DNA from: Apodemus sylvaticus
Taxonomy: Eukaryota > Chordata > Mammalia > Rodentia > Muridae
Direction of reading: 5' to 3'
Length of the DNA stretch: 64,000 nt
Assembly (NCBI RefSeq): GCF_947179515.1
Contig: NC_067474.1
Location: 97,890,324 to 97,954,323 of the forward strand
A program made the position numbers and the translations under genes. The notes below the pieces were generated by a model, which was given only the letters and a program-made list of their open reading frames with translations, did no database searches and was not told the DNA's origin. This document shows, piece by piece, positions 1 to 11,512 of this stretch (positions are counted from its first letter, which is position 1; the number at the start of each line of letters is the position of its first letter).

Positions 1-1094
1 GGATTCCCAGGCAAGCCTACTAAGTCGGTTTAGTTATCTTGTGACATGCCAACCTGGGAGGAGAAACATTTTTCTCCCTTAATTTAGTTAGATAAATTTT
101 GAATGACCCATTTCAGCTTGTTACCAGATGTCTACAAGCTGTTTAACAGCCTTTAAATTAAGAACCATCTTCACTAATTATTTCATGTGTGTATTATGCA
201 AAGTCATTGTACTAACTTTACATGGATCGAAGTTAAAGATTTCTTAAGAGATGTAGATTCATATTCTTGGATTGTTTAGCCCCCACTGAAAATAAAGAGG
301 AGAATATATTAAAAGTCTATACATTTCTGGGTCTTATACTTGACTGTACACTGGAAGTATAGAGGCAAAGGAATGACACAGCACCTTTGTTTATACCTCT
401 GTAATAAAGAAGTTCATTGGTAGAGTTGTTAATGAGTTGTCCACTTTGCCATGGTTTTAAATATCTGCCCTGTTCATAAAACTGTATATTTATATTTATT
501 TTCTCCAGATTTGTTTGTTTGTTCATTTGTTTAAGCTCTTCTTCAGTGTTCTCTCTTAGATATGGGATGACTAGGGATAGTTTCCTTAGCCACAAGCATA
601 GAAATGGAAAATGAGTTTAAAATGTAATGGAAACTTCTGTAGGGGGAAAAGGTGTGATGCCTTTCCTGCCCCTCATAAGAAGCATGGCAGGCATACTTGT
701 AGCCAAAAACATATCAGAGGTCAAGGTGGCATTCGTTTTCTAAAGTTTTGTGTGACCATGAAAGACAAGTGAAAGCCCAAAGAATTGAAGTACCAATTTT
801 TTATGCTTAGTGTTCATGAAGAGTAGGCAGTTATGTAGGAATGTAGATAAAGAGGAGGATAAATATATCCATCAGAGCCAGGGGCCTGGATGCCAAGGCT
901 CAGTAGCATCATTCTCTTGAATGGTTCAAGCCTCTGCATGGCACTCCTTCCCGGGCAGCACAGGCCCTTTGAGGACTGGGGTCTTCTCTCACTGAGCAGT
1001 GAGTAGACGAGGAGATATTATTTCACAGAAAGACAATGTTGAGGACGCGTGTATGTTACACATTTCTGTTTAGAGGAAAGGGGATGTAATAATT
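1..1094. other. Intronic sequence, no recognised feature
   Basis: AT-rich sequence with no repeat family or exon that I recognise. A 92-codon open frame on the minus strand (317-595) has no supporting codon or motif evidence. Confidence 0.5.
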
Positions 1095-1335
1095 TATTAC
1101 TTTACTAGTGATATAACACCATGATCAAAACAACTTACAGAAGGAAGTTTATTTTTGTTTATGCTTCCAGAGGGTTAGAAGCAAAGCAGGAAGAGTGAAT
1201 TGGAAGTAGTATGAGATTTGAATTCTCAAAGTCTATCCCTTCTGTCATAAGTTAAATGTTGCACCACTTAAACCTCACCAAACAGTGCCACCCACCCAAT
1301 ACTATAAGGGACGTTTCTCATTCAAACTACCACAA
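1095..1335. repeat. Rodent interspersed repeat copy (AACACCATGATCAAAACAACTT family)
   Basis: Contains the run 'aacaccatgatcaaaacaactt', an internal 'ttccagaggg' and an end near 'aaacagtgccacc', typical of a very common murid medium-reiterated repeat. It is diverged and partial. The family name is not certain; URR1/RMER-type names are possible. Confidence 0.5.
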
Positions 1336-1360
1336 GTGGTCAAGTTTTTGTCATTACTTG

Positions 1361-1551
1361 TTTTTTTAAAGATTTATTTATTTGCATATATGAGTACACC
1401 ATTGATCTCTTCAGACACAGCAAAAGAGGGCATCAGATCCCATTGCAGATGGTTATACGCTATCACATGGTTCCTGGGAATTGAACTCAAGACCTCTGGA
1501 AGAGCAGACAGTGCTCTTAACCACTTAACCACTGAGCTGTCTCTCCAGCCC
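1361..1551 (-). repeat. B2/B3 SINE with target-site duplication
   Basis: The minus strand begins GGGCTGGAGAGACAGCTCAG and carries the Pol III promoter region and internal 'gggaattgaactcaagacctctggaagagcag' arrangement of B2/B3. The T/A-rich tail is at the left. It is flanked by a perfect 10-bp duplication TCATTACTTG at 1351-1360 and 1554-1563, so both insertion ends are preserved. Any open frame crossing it is not a gene. Confidence 0.88.
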
Positions 1552-1953
1552 TATCATTACTTGGTTTTATACCATTTTGCTTTAGGGAAAAATAAACAGA
1601 TAGGAAGGTCAGAAATGAAAGAGACCTTGTTTTAGAGGCTGTTTCTCGGGTGTTTCAGTGCTCTTTATATTAAAATATTGTAAATGGCAAAATGTCATAG
1701 GATTGTTTTCTGAGCCCAAGCAAGTCTTTGTGCATTATAAACACGGAGAGATCCTATAAAAATTCCCAGGATCAAACATACTCCAAACATACTCCAACCA
1801 ATGTTTCTATAATTTTTGAGATTGACTAGAAGTATCAATTATATTTGAATATTGTTTCCTGGTTCCAATGTGCTGGTAGTTTTGAGAAATGTTTTAAATG
1901 ATTTCAAAATGTAGTTCCTAGCTTTTAGACAGATAAATAAAGAGGTGTGTTCA

Positions 1954-2096
1954 TGGGGAAAGTAAGATGGCTCACTGTAACAATGCTGCTACCAAGCCTA
2001 ATGACATTATTGCAATCATGGTAGGAAAGAACAAAATCCTATGAACTGATCAAGCACATCCCTTATGATATACATGGATATGTACACAACATGCAA

Positions 2097-2142
<46 letters not shown>
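1954..2142 (+). repeat. Old B4/ID_B1-like SINE ending in (CA)n
   Basis: Diverged 'aagatggctcactgtaa...accaagcctaatgac' head typical of tRNA-derived rodent SINEs, followed by a (CA)n tract at about 2105-2142 that takes the place of the A tail. Confidence 0.55.
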
Positions 2143-2144
<2 letters not shown>

Positions 2145-2704
2145 TACTTTTTACAAGAACAGTTTATGAAAGCAAAGCCAGAGGATTACATCTACATCTT
2201 CTCTTTCTTTTTTACCTTTTGTCAATTTCTCCTTCCCTGGTCTCAGAAGCAACAGAAGTAAACAAATAGTACTCAACTCAAAACCTGCTAAACATTTATC
2301 TATATCTTTAAGAAAAATCTAGTGGCAATTGCAGTCTCTACCTCAACAATATAATGCTCCTGTACTTTTCATAAAATATTGGTATAGCTTATTTATGACT
2401 GAGTTTATATATATTGATAAATACATAAAAGTTAGGTAATATATTCAATTTCAATTTCATCATATCAATGCATACTCATAAAGCCATATGTTTTGAAGAA
2501 ATATCTCTATATTTTTAAATGTGAGAATATCATCTAAGTTGCTCAGTAGTATAACTCATTTTTGCACAGTGATGTTGTTAAACTTCCTGTTTGGCAGAAC
2601 AGTTGCAGAAATCATTTAGCTGCAAAGAATTCTCACATTAGAACCCATGTGTAGGAATATCCCAGGCATATTAAGATTCTTTTTCTTTTAGTTTTCTATA
2701 GTGT

Positions 2705-3195
2705 AGTACTTAGATTTCTGTTGACTTGACACAAGCTAGAGTTACCTGGGAAGAAGCTCAACTGAAGAAAGGTTTCTGTCAGATTGCTTGTAGGCAAGTC
2801 TGTAGGACATTATGTAGATTAATGTTCAGTGTGGGAGGGCCCCGCTCACTGTGGGCAGTGCAACTCCTGGGCATGGATAAGAAAGCAGGTTGAGCAAACT
2901 CTGGGGAGCAAGGCAGTAAACAGAATTACTCCATAGCCACCCATTCTCCTCATCTCCCATTCTCCCTGTCTATAACCCTCTTAAATGTTCTTCATATTCC
3001 TATTATATGTGTCAAAGAGACAGGCAGACAGGCAGACAGTCAGACAGACATATTTTAGTTTCTGAGTCAGGTTCCTGCCCTAACTTCTCTCAACATAGGG
3101 GTGTGACCTGATAGCTATAAGATGAAATCAATCCCTTCTTTCCCACGTTGCTCTTGGTCATAGTGTTTTATCTCAGCAATGGAAACCCTAAGATA
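2705..3195 (+). repeat. Rodent interspersed repeat copy (TTGACTTGACACAAGCTAGAG family)
   Basis: Runs from 'ttgacttgacacaagctagagtt' through 'gtgggagggcccc' to 'cagcaatggaaaccctaag', the full order seen in a very common murid repeat. It includes a (CAGA)n stretch near 3021-3050. The family name is uncertain. Confidence 0.6.
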
Positions 3196-3244
3196 TGTAG
3201 ACATGTAGTAAAAAAGATTATTTGGACACTGAGAAAAGTGAAAC

Positions 3245-3245
<1 letters not shown>

Positions 3246-3299
<54 letters not shown>

Positions 3300-3308
3300 C
3301 GTGCGCGA
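3246..3308 (+). repeat. (GT)n/(GC) microsatellite
   Basis: About 24 GT units followed by GCGCG interruptions. It lies immediately after the preceding interspersed repeat. The short open frame through it is an artefact. Confidence 0.95.
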
Positions 3309-3384
3309 CACATGTATGATAAACAATACTATTATATAACTATCACCTGCTATTTATTTCACAGTTTATAAGAGTATGTTTGTT

Positions 3385-3960
3385 CTAGTCATGTTGCTGT
3401 GATAAACCGGTCTGATAAAAGCAGCTTGAGGAAAACCATATTATTATTTGGTTGACTGTCTGGTGAGGATGCAGCACTGATCTCAGTCACAGCAGGAACT
3501 TGAGGAACTGAAGCAGTAGCACAGCAAGCACAGCACCATGCTGGTTCCAGCTCCCTCACTGCCCATGTTCCGCTCGACTGTTTTCTTTCCTTTCTTTCTT
3601 TTTATTTCTGTTTATTGTTGTTTGTTTGTGTTTGTTTGTTTTGAGATAGGGCTTTACTATGCAACCCTGGCTGCCCTGGAATTCACCCTGGAGACCAGGC
3701 TGGCCTCTGCCTCCCAAGTACTAGGATTAAAGGTGTGCTACCACCACCACCTGGTTTCCAGTTTGCATTCTTATATACCAGGGTCCACCTGCCTAGGAAT
3801 GTGACTGTCACAGTGGGATGGATGCTCCCTACTCAGTAATCAAGATAACCTCTCACAGACAAAACCACAGGCCACTCTGATGGAAGCAGATCTTAAACTG
3901 AGATTCTCTCTTCCCAGGTAACTGTGGTTGTATCAAGTGGACAATAAAACCTCAGCTCCA
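3385..3960 (-). repeat. Rodent interspersed repeat split by a B1
   Basis: Starts 'tgttgctgtgataaaccggtctgataaaagcagctt' and ends 'tatcaagtggacaataaaacc', a diverged copy in the opposite orientation to the copy at 2.7 kb. A B1 sits inside it. Confidence 0.55.
3640..3754 (-). repeat. B1 SINE, internally deleted
   Basis: On the minus strand it reads as B1: 'accaggctggcctctgcctcccaagtactaggattaaagg'. The segment normally between 'ggcctcgaactc' and 'ctgcctctgcctcc' is missing. It is inserted in the surrounding rodent repeat. Confidence 0.8.
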
Positions 3961-4226
3961 TAATGTTCATTCAGTAAAAATGAGACAAGAAAAATCAAAG
4001 TTCATAAACCAGATTCAGAAAGACAAGTACTGTTTTCTAACATGTTAAATATGGATTAAAATTTTAAAAATATGTCTGCCTGGCTATTTATCTCTCTTAC
4101 AAGTATAATAGAAATATGAGAATCATTTAAGAGGTTTACCAACAGGGAGAATGGGAGAAAAAGACAAAATGTTTAATTTCATGCCTCATATAGTCATATA
4201 TAAATTATTTAATTTATATGTATTCA

Positions 4227-4228
<2 letters not shown>

Positions 4229-4277
<49 letters not shown>
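4229..4277. repeat. (AT)n microsatellite
   Basis: About 22 uninterrupted TA units. Short open frames on both strands here are artefacts. Confidence 0.95.
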
Positions 4278-4282
<5 letters not shown>

Positions 4283-4373
4283 TGCCAGATGAAAGAAAAG
4301 CAGGACTATATGGAATATAGAAGGCAGAAAGTATAAAGAGAACAATCAGAAGACTGGAGGAGGAACAAGGTGA

Positions 4374-4628
4374 AGATGTGGCCTTGTTGGAGGAGGATTC
4401 AAAAGCCCATGGCATTGGATGCTACCATTTCCAGCTAGTGTTCCTTCCCCATCTATGTCTCTGTCTCTCTGTCTCTGTCTCTTTCTCTGTGTCTCTGTCT
4501 GTCTGTCTGTCTGTCTGTCTGTGTGTGTGTTTATATGTATGTGTGTGTTTCTGTGTCTTCTTTCCTTCTGTGTCTCTGTCTCTCTGTGTCTCTATATCTG
4601 TGTCTCTCTGTCTTTCTCTGTCCCTCTG

Positions 4629-4677
<49 letters not shown>

Positions 4678-4852
4678 TCATCTCAACATATAAATTCACC
4701 TACTGTTCTAGCACCATACTGCCTTCTGTCTGCCTGCCACCATGATATTCATGGACTCAACCTCTGAAACTATAAAAATTGTAAGCCAGTCACCAATTAA
4801 ATGCTTTCTTTCATAAGTTGCCTTGGTCTTAGTTTTTCTTCATAGCAACAGA
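4374..4852 (+). repeat. Rodent interspersed repeat with expanded pyrimidine tract
   Basis: The left part 'ggccttgttggaggagg' and right part 'aattaaatgctttctttcataagttgccttggtc' are the ends of a known murid repeat. Between them, 4451-4681 is a (CTGT)n, (TG)n and finally (CT)n tract that has expanded within the element. Confidence 0.65.
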
Positions 4853-5302
4853 AAAATAATTAACATGCTTTAAATGTACCTTATCAAGGCACTTCTGGCT
4901 CTCTTAACTATAGTAAAAGTCTGATGTGTGGTAGCTGTTCATGGTGAAAGATTTCTGTCAGACCCCCCCACCCTCGTTTTAAACTGTAACTCTCTCAACA
5001 TATGTGTAAGAGAGAGTTAATCCTACATATGAGTTTAGATGAGGATCACTTTTAAATGAATGAGCAGTAGGTAACTATTTTCTAGAATGGAACTTGGTCA
5101 GATCCACTCGGCTTACATACGGAACAGAATACAAAAGGATGATGCTTGGAGCTCCTGAAAAGCAAGAAAAGCATCACTTCCTGAAAGCTTAGAGTCACTT
5201 CCTACAAGCTGAATGGCTTATTCTTTCAGTTAGCAACCAGCTTCCATTAAAGCAGTTGATAAAGCTTGGAAGGCTAGCAGATATTTTTTTTTTAAAGAAT
5301 GT

Positions 5303-5388
5303 CTTTTGAGACAGCGTCTTGTATATCACAGGCTGGCTTCAAAAATCATGATACCCCTGCCTCCTCCTCCCAAGTGCTCAGATTTTTA
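5303..5388 (-). repeat. Old B1-like fragment
   Basis: 'ttttgagacagcgtcttgtatatcacaggctggcttc...ctgcctcctcctcccaagtgctcag' keeps the B1 minus-strand order with many changes. Confidence 0.6.
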
Positions 5389-5478
5389 ATTCATGCAAAT
5401 TCCTCATCAAAATTAAGAATAAAGACTAAGCAAGGAGGAATAAATTCTCTAGTGACTTCTTAAGCTTTCAACGTTCCA

Positions 5479-5652
5479 TCAGCTCTCCTGGAATGCTGCC
5501 TGCAGGTCTTCAGACCGGAACTGGATCATTAGTTCCTCAAACACAGTGTATGTCTGCCATTTGCGGAATGTAGTCACACTGTTGGCTCTCCCGGATCTCC
5601 AGTCTACTGGCCTGCACTGCAGATTATTAATTTCCTGACTCCTTAATAACAT
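5479..5652 (-). pseudogene. Unidentified coding-like open frame, minus strand
   Basis: A 57-codon minus-strand frame from an ATG to TGA. Its last 30 residues look protein-like (TTFRKWQTYTVFEELMIQF, then SEDLQAAFQES), with several CpGs and higher GC than the surrounding intron. I do not recognise the protein. No upstream exon or poly(A) trace is clear, so it could be a fragment of a processed pseudogene or chance. No function is claimed. Confidence 0.2.
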
Positions 5653-6560
5653 CATCTAACTCCAGAAAATATATACTTGTACGCATTCATCTTATAGCTT
5701 CTGGAAATCATAACTAATGCACCTTATAAGAATCCATCACTGCCTCCAAAAGAAAGCAGTGAAGTTTGAGATTAAATACTAGGAGAGGAAATCACACGAA
5801 ATCATTATATATCTGGAACTTTGAAGGAAAAAAGATCGGAAGGTTGGTGATAGGGAGTTTCCATGGAGTGAGTTAGGTGGACACCGAGAACAGAGTGGCC
5901 CATTATGTGAATGTTGCTGGTTCTCTGCTCTGCATAACGAACAAACTAGCTACTTGTGACAGTACATGCTGAAGCTCTGCATGAGTCCAAGACAACTGAC
6001 TTCGCACCAAAAACTCATCTAACTCCTGGCACAATGTAGTGTTGAGCAGAAGGCGGTTGTGAGCCCTCGGTGTGACAAGGTTCTCCAGAGGAGCTAGCCA
6101 GCCCCTTAGCCTCTGGGTGATTACAGCAGACCTCTTCCATCAGAAGTGGGTGGCATCGGGTTTGCGCATGCACTTTTCCTTTGACCTTGTGGGAATGCCT
6201 TTGACCTTGTGGGAAGACTTGTGTATCTAATGCTAGCTTATATAACATTTCAGAGTAGAAGGATGTTTTCTGCTAAAGGATATTTGATAATAAACTGTAT
6301 CGGGGAATTTTTTAGTCTTATCTTATAGTAGAAACAGACTATTTCGAGCCATGAATAGTCTGTTTTAGGCTTAGTTATGGCACTATTAGAAGACATTAAG
6401 TATAGGAAATGTCTTTGACATTTCTTTTTGTTTAATTGTTAGCAGGGCATAATTTTGAAAATAAATCTTATAGCTGTCCTCTATAACCATTTAGGCAAAT
6501 AACTCACTGGAGATGTTCCTTTCATCGTTATGACCTTGAGCTTAGTAGTTTGGGGTTGGA
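5653..6560. other. Intronic, mostly unique sequence
   Basis: No repeat family recognised. It holds a 20-bp direct duplication at 6178-6197 and 6198-6216 containing TTGACCTTG, a nuclear-receptor half-site pattern. A minus-strand open frame of 77 codons (6015-6248) has no recognisable motif. Confidence 0.5.
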
Positions 6561-6561
6561 A

Positions 6562-6945
6562 TGGATTGTGTTGGTTGTTAGTTTGACATATATGGGAGTG
6601 GGGACCGCAGTTAAGGAAGTGCCTTCATCAGTGTAGCTTGTGGGCATGTCTGTGAGGCCTTCTCTTGATTTCTAATTGTTAGGTGGCTTCATTCCACTGT
6701 AATAGTATGACCTCTGAGCTGGTGGTCCTAGGTTATGTAAGAAAAGAACCTAAATGTGAGCCTGGGAGCAAGCCAGTAATGAGGATTCTTCGTGGCGTTT
6801 GGGTCCAGACTCCTTCCATGAATCCCTGCCCCAGCATCCCTCAGTAATGGACTATAACCTGAAACAAACGTTTCCCTCCCCAGACCGTTATTGGTCATTC
6901 TTATGCCAGCAATGATATAAGGATCCTAGTTCTCAGGTAGAATAA
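6562..6945 (+). repeat. Rodent interspersed repeat copy, diverged
   Basis: Keeps the order 'gttggttgttagtttgaca', 'gctggtggtcctaggttatgtaagaaaa', 'gagcaagccagtaatgagg', 'gttattggtcattcttatgccagcaatgata', like the copy at 2.7 kb. Confidence 0.55.
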
Positions 6946-7764
6946 ATTTCCCTTTCAAATTCCCACTACTGTTTATGGAAGCAGTAACTAGGACTGTGTG
7001 CACTGAGCTACTCAGTCTACACTATTGCCAGTCAGCAGAGGGACCCGTGCTAGCCACATCAGTTACCCTTACTTACTGAGGTGGTATTAGAGCCATGTCT
7101 GGAAATGAGAACATTGGCCCTGCCTGCCACTACTCTTGTGTCTAACTAACCTTGTTACCGTTGGCAGCAAAATCTCAAAAGAGTTCCTTATTCTTTATTT
7201 ACATTTTTTATACTTTGTAATTTTCTAGAACATTTATTCTCAATATCATATCTACATTGAGAAATGCAAAAGGCAACTTTGAATTCTTGCTTACTTTAAC
7301 CTGTCAGTATCTTCTGATAGAGTTAATTTCTACACTTTTTCCATGCTATACTTTGTATGTGATAGCCACTGACACAGCCACAGTCTCTTCAGTGAAAGTC
7401 AGCCGTAGCGCTATGGTTGATGCTCCACCACAGCACCATCAGTGACATCCAATAACAGCGCCATTTACTGTTTTCTCCTCCCTGTCCCTTGCTTCTGGTT
7501 TTTTAAGAAGCCAAACCCTTGGATATCTCACTTTAAAAATGACATTATTTTGTGATTTCATAGTATATGTTAACATAATCCTTACATCTTTAGTTAATGT
7601 TATTGCAGCCATCCCAAACTTTGAATATGCGTAGTATTTCTTACTCATGAATTTAAGATTAATTAAGCTAACTTAATTTGGAACTCACTTCCTAATGCCT
7701 ATTCCCAAGGTTCCTCACATGAAATTCCTTCCTAAATAATAGTAATTCTTTCACTTACACCAAA

Positions 7765-8340
7765 AGAAAACTTGGACTCATCCTTGAGTCCAGTCTTCAT
7801 TTCCAACACCCAATTAATTGGGAACTCATCATGGGTTTCTTCTAAAAACATGGACCACCCCTCACAGCTTCTGTTGTTCCAACCTGGGCATGTATCTCAC
7901 CATTTGTCCAGATTCCTAACCAGGCTATTTGGCCACACTGAACTGCTAGTTCTTCCTGCTGAGCAGAGACATCTGTATCTCAGGTGTCTCAGCTGTATAG
8001 GATGTGGGGAATGCATTTCCCTACCTTCTGTGTGGAATGCATTTCCATCGACTTACTATGACCCTTCTCTAAGACTGTCCCAGAAACCATTCTGTTCCAA
8101 ACTGTAACCTTGTCCTCATCTCATTTTGTGTCTTGGACTCTGGATTTTTCTCATCCTCTGCTCAGTGTGGTCTTCCAACAGCTCTTATTACCTCGAAGCA
8201 CACTACATAACCTCTCATATATTGTATTTGTCATCTGCTCTTTCCTGGGTAGAATAGGAGTGTTCTGAAGGCAACTACTGTAGAACTTTCACATCTGTGA
8301 GTGTATCCTGCCTACGTCAAACATTGTAAATAATAAGACT
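7765..8340 (+). repeat. Ancient L2-like LINE fragment
   Basis: Pyrimidine-rich sequence resembling the L2 3' end: 'ttggccacactgaactgctagttcttcctg', two 'tggaatgcatttcc' units, and a closing segment similar to 'tagaataggagtgttctgaaggca'. The 111-codon plus-strand open frame within it (7772-8107) is therefore probably not a gene. Confidence 0.4.
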
Positions 8341-8764
8341 TCGAAAATGATAAATGGAAGAAAATTGAGGAAAATGAAATACTGCTCCATCTCTACCTCA
8401 AAGAAATGTTTTGAATCATTTCTATCCAAATACAAATAACAATATTAATAAAATAACAGAATAAGTAATTACGTTGAGTCTACTGTTCTGATTCAGACAT
8501 GCTGACTTTCAGTATATTGGAAAAATTTATAAATTTGATAAGTTGCTATTATAACTTTGTAAAAAAAATAAGAATGAAATAATAGTTTAAATGAAGCCGA
8601 ACTACATTTTCAGGACATTAAAAAATAGCAATTTACAAATGTGTTTAAAAGAAGAATTGGGGCTGGTGCATTGAGGGAGGCAGGCAGGTAAAACTACACT
8701 GAGATACCATGTCACTTTAGGTAGAATGAGTCATTACAAAAACAAATAACAACAAAACCTGTTA

Positions 8765-9005
8765 CAGGCATGGTACAGTGAAGAAATGGCTAAGAACTAT
8801 GTGTCCTCATCTTCAGGCAGCAGGCATAAAGAGAGACTGAGCCTGGCTTGGGTGTTTGAAACCTCAAAGCCTACCCTCAGTGGCACATTTCTTCCAATGA
8901 GGCCACACCTCCTAATCCTTCTACTCCTTTCTAAGAGTTTCACTCTGTGATGAATAAGCGTTCAAATATATGAGCCTATGGGAGCCATTCTTGGTAAAAC
9001 CACCA
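8765..9005 (-). repeat. Rodent interspersed repeat copy
   Basis: 'gggtgtttgaaacctcaaagcctaccctcagtggcacatttcttccaatgaggccacacctcctaatcc' and the closing 'atgagcctatgggagccattc' are typical. This is opposite in orientation to the copies at 4.4, 20.3 and 22.7 kb. Confidence 0.65.
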
Positions 9006-9029
9006 AATCACCTATCATGCCAGATATGT

Positions 9030-9575
9030 GGGTAAAATCTTACTTGTAAATAAGAACACATGAGATTTGTCTTTTTAAGACAGACTTATCACTTAGTATT
9101 TGTCTCCAGTTGTATCCATTTTCTTTCAAACAATATAACTTCATCTTCATGGTGGAAAAGAATGATATATTTATCATTCTTCCATCCCTGTGTTGATGGT
9201 CATTCAACTTGCTTTCATAACTTACCTTTTGTGAGTAGTGCTACACTGTTACTGTGAAAGTGTCTCTTTGGCATAGTATCCTGCATTCCTTGGGGTAAGT
9301 ACTCACCAATGCTCTAGATGGATCATATGGGAGATCTACTTTTAGTTTTGGAACTTCTATGCTGATTCGACCGTGGTTGGACTAGTTTTCATTTTCTTAG
9401 GCATTGCATCAGAGTTCTCTCTCTTTCATTAATATCCTTACCAGATTTTGTTGTTACTTGTTTTTGTGATGACTTCTATTCTGCCCAGAGTGAGATGGCT
9501 TCACAGTGTAGTTTAATTTGCATGTCTATGGTAGCCAGTGAATGATCTTCCAAATGTTTAGTCTTTTCATTGCTT
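9030..9575 (-). repeat. Old L1 ORF2 fragment
   Basis: On the minus strand this is the 3' end of L1 ORF2. Plus-strand landmarks such as 'tgtctccagttgtatccattttc', 'gttgatggtcattcaacttgc', 'gctctagatggatcatatgggagatctactttt' and 'agtttaatttgcatgtctatgg' align in order, but it is heavily mutated. Confidence 0.75.
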
Positions 9576-10221
9576 CTTTTGTTTTTCTCTCCAGCACACC
9601 ACTGTTACTATACTGTATAGTTTACTTGACTACACTGTATATTTTACTCATCCTTATTTGGGTCTATTGTTCAGATTGTTATTATAGCACAAGGTATATG
9701 AAGGCATAGCATTCAGATTGTTTCCCCCTATTTTATTATTTACTACTTTAACCCATTTGTAGACAAAAGTTCCTGGCTTATAGTGGGTATACTATTTCAG
9801 TCATAAAGAATAAAACTATAGCCTATGGTAAAAAGCCCAACAGATAAAAATGATATACCTTCTGGGGGGAACTTTCTGTTAAAAGAAAAAATTTAACTTG
9901 TGTGCCTGGCTGAGACTGGCAGTGAGGCATGGTGGGTCCTGACCTGGTGCTCTGCAGGAACATTCAGAAAAGTGGCAGGTAGGGATGTTATGCTAGGGAT
10001 CAAGTTTCTTGATGAAATTTTTGAAATGTGTAAAGTTAAATGAAGTTTAATAGTATGAACCAAACAATGCTTAAATTAGATGACTAGCTTTGTATATGAG
10101 CTATGGAATAATACTATCTAATCATCATGTTTAGGGAAGTGCATACGTAAGTCTGTCTTGTTAGGGTTCATTTTCTCCTCTTTGTTTTGTTTTGATTCTT
10201 CTATTCTTTTTTGTTTTTAAG

Positions 10222-10399
10222 CAGTGATTCTGAAACACAAACCTTTCAAAATTTGGGAACAGTTATTGTGGAAACATCCCAGAATATAAGCCCTCTAGAA
10301 AACGGTGGAAACCAGAAAGAAATTGACCAAAGAGAAGACAGCCCTGGTCAGCAAAGAGCTATGCAGACATACTCATGTGAGGATGTTAAGGCCCCTCAG
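10222..10399 (+). CDS. Cntln: Cntln exon A
   Basis: The exon is 178 nt. It enters with one base completing a codon and leaves in phase 0. The peptide begins SDSETQTFQNLG and ends EDVKAPQ. It is rich in Gln, Glu, Ser and Thr, with few hydrophobic heptads, so it reads as a flexible linker before the coiled coil of exon B. The acceptor follows a T-rich tract and is a tandem aagcag (NAGNAG). Use of the first AG gives 10222 and of the second gives 10225, which removes one Ser. The donor is CAG|GTATGC, a strong site. The nearest downstream exon is B, 4.6 kb away. The frame stays open past the donor for 29 codons into the intron, so the donor and homology, not a stop, set the end. Confidence 0.88.
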
Positions 10400-10667
10400 G
10401 TATGCTGGCTTTTCTCAGCTCCACAGTATGGTCCTAACTTTATGCTCTCTATACAATTTAAATTGATACATTGCACCACTATTTAAATTTGAATCCCTGA
10501 AAAACTGTCTTCTTGAAAATAGACAGCAAAAATAACCATTTTTGAATCATTTTCAAATACTTATTTGCAGTTTTGCAAAGATAAAATAAAATAAATACCA
10601 GGTTTATAATTCTTAAAACGGTCTTATCTCAAAAATATGAAATGTTTTTTAAAAAAAGCAGTTATTG

Positions 10668-10857
10668 TGGTGGGTGCGTTGAAATTCTCCTGAATTTAAG
10701 AGATTAAAAAGCACCAACCATAGTCTCAGAAATTCACTAGCCAAGGCACGGAATTTATGTTTGAGCTTTTACTACAGAAATGTCCACATTTATGCACAAA
10801 CCAAATGTACAAGCATATTCATTGCAATACTATGTGTAGGAAATATGAAGTGAAGCT
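10668..10857 (+). repeat. Left arm of a perfect 190-bp inverted repeat
   Basis: Reads TGGTGGGTGCGTTGAAATTC at its outer end and AATATGAAGTGAAGCT at its inner end. Its reverse complement is found without a mismatch at 11513-11702. It is not a SINE or LINE that I recognise. It lies in the intron between exons A and B, 268 bp after the exon A donor. Confidence 0.97.
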
Positions 10858-11001
10858 CATTATCCTTTTTAAGAATATGAAATAAAACAAAAGCAGAAAT
10901 GTTTGCTTTGGTTAGCTTTCATTGTGATAAAGCTATTTATTCTTCCTATGCTCTTGCTTCCTGACTAATGATAAAAGCTAGTTTCTACAGAAATTACTCT
11001 T

Positions 11002-11080
11002 TGGTGGCTGAGGCAGGAGAATCAAGAATACTAGGCTAGCCTAGCCTGGTTTATATAGTGAGAACCCCTAGCTTTAAAAC
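11002..11080 (+). repeat. B1-like fragment in the inverted-repeat spacer
   Basis: 'ggtggctgaggcaggagaatcaag...cctagcctggtttatatagtgagaacccc' resembles the internal part of an old B1. Confidence 0.4.
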
Positions 11081-11512
11081 AGTTTTGTTTTGTTTTTTTA
11101 ACATTTCGTTGTTGCATATTACTTGATGGACTGTGTTGTTTAGTGATCCTTATAACTATGCAGCCTCATGAGCTTGTAAATAGAAACTCAAGTTCTCATT
11201 GATGTGACAAGCACCTATCAACCCTTTTGATTAAATCTACAAATGATTTAAACAGCAAATCATCAAATGATAGACAGTGTGTCTGGGAAACATTGGACTC
11301 CCTCACCAAGCCCCTGACTGAAATCGAGTCACTTCCTTTATGTTATCAGTTTGCTCCCTTCAAGTTATGATGAAGTCTCCTCTTAGGAGACTTAGGAGTA
11401 GGAGACAAAACCTCAGGTCCCTGGCATCTCATGTTCACTGCCACTCAGAGTTCATTGACTTCCAGTCTTGTAAATAATATTTTTTTTCGTCTATTATACT
11501 GTTATAACTTGA

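Noticed and set aside
317..595. 92-codon minus-strand frame with a Glu/Asn/Lys-rich start
   Set aside because: No homology, splice or poly(A) evidence; composition matches the AT-rich background.
4378..4767. Ser/Leu/Cys/Val-rich frames of 84-129 codons on both strands
   Set aside because: They are translations of the CT/TG simple repeats.
7772..8107. 111-codon plus-strand frame
   Set aside because: It falls in a stretch resembling the L2 LINE 3' end, and no exon signals fit the Cntln frame.
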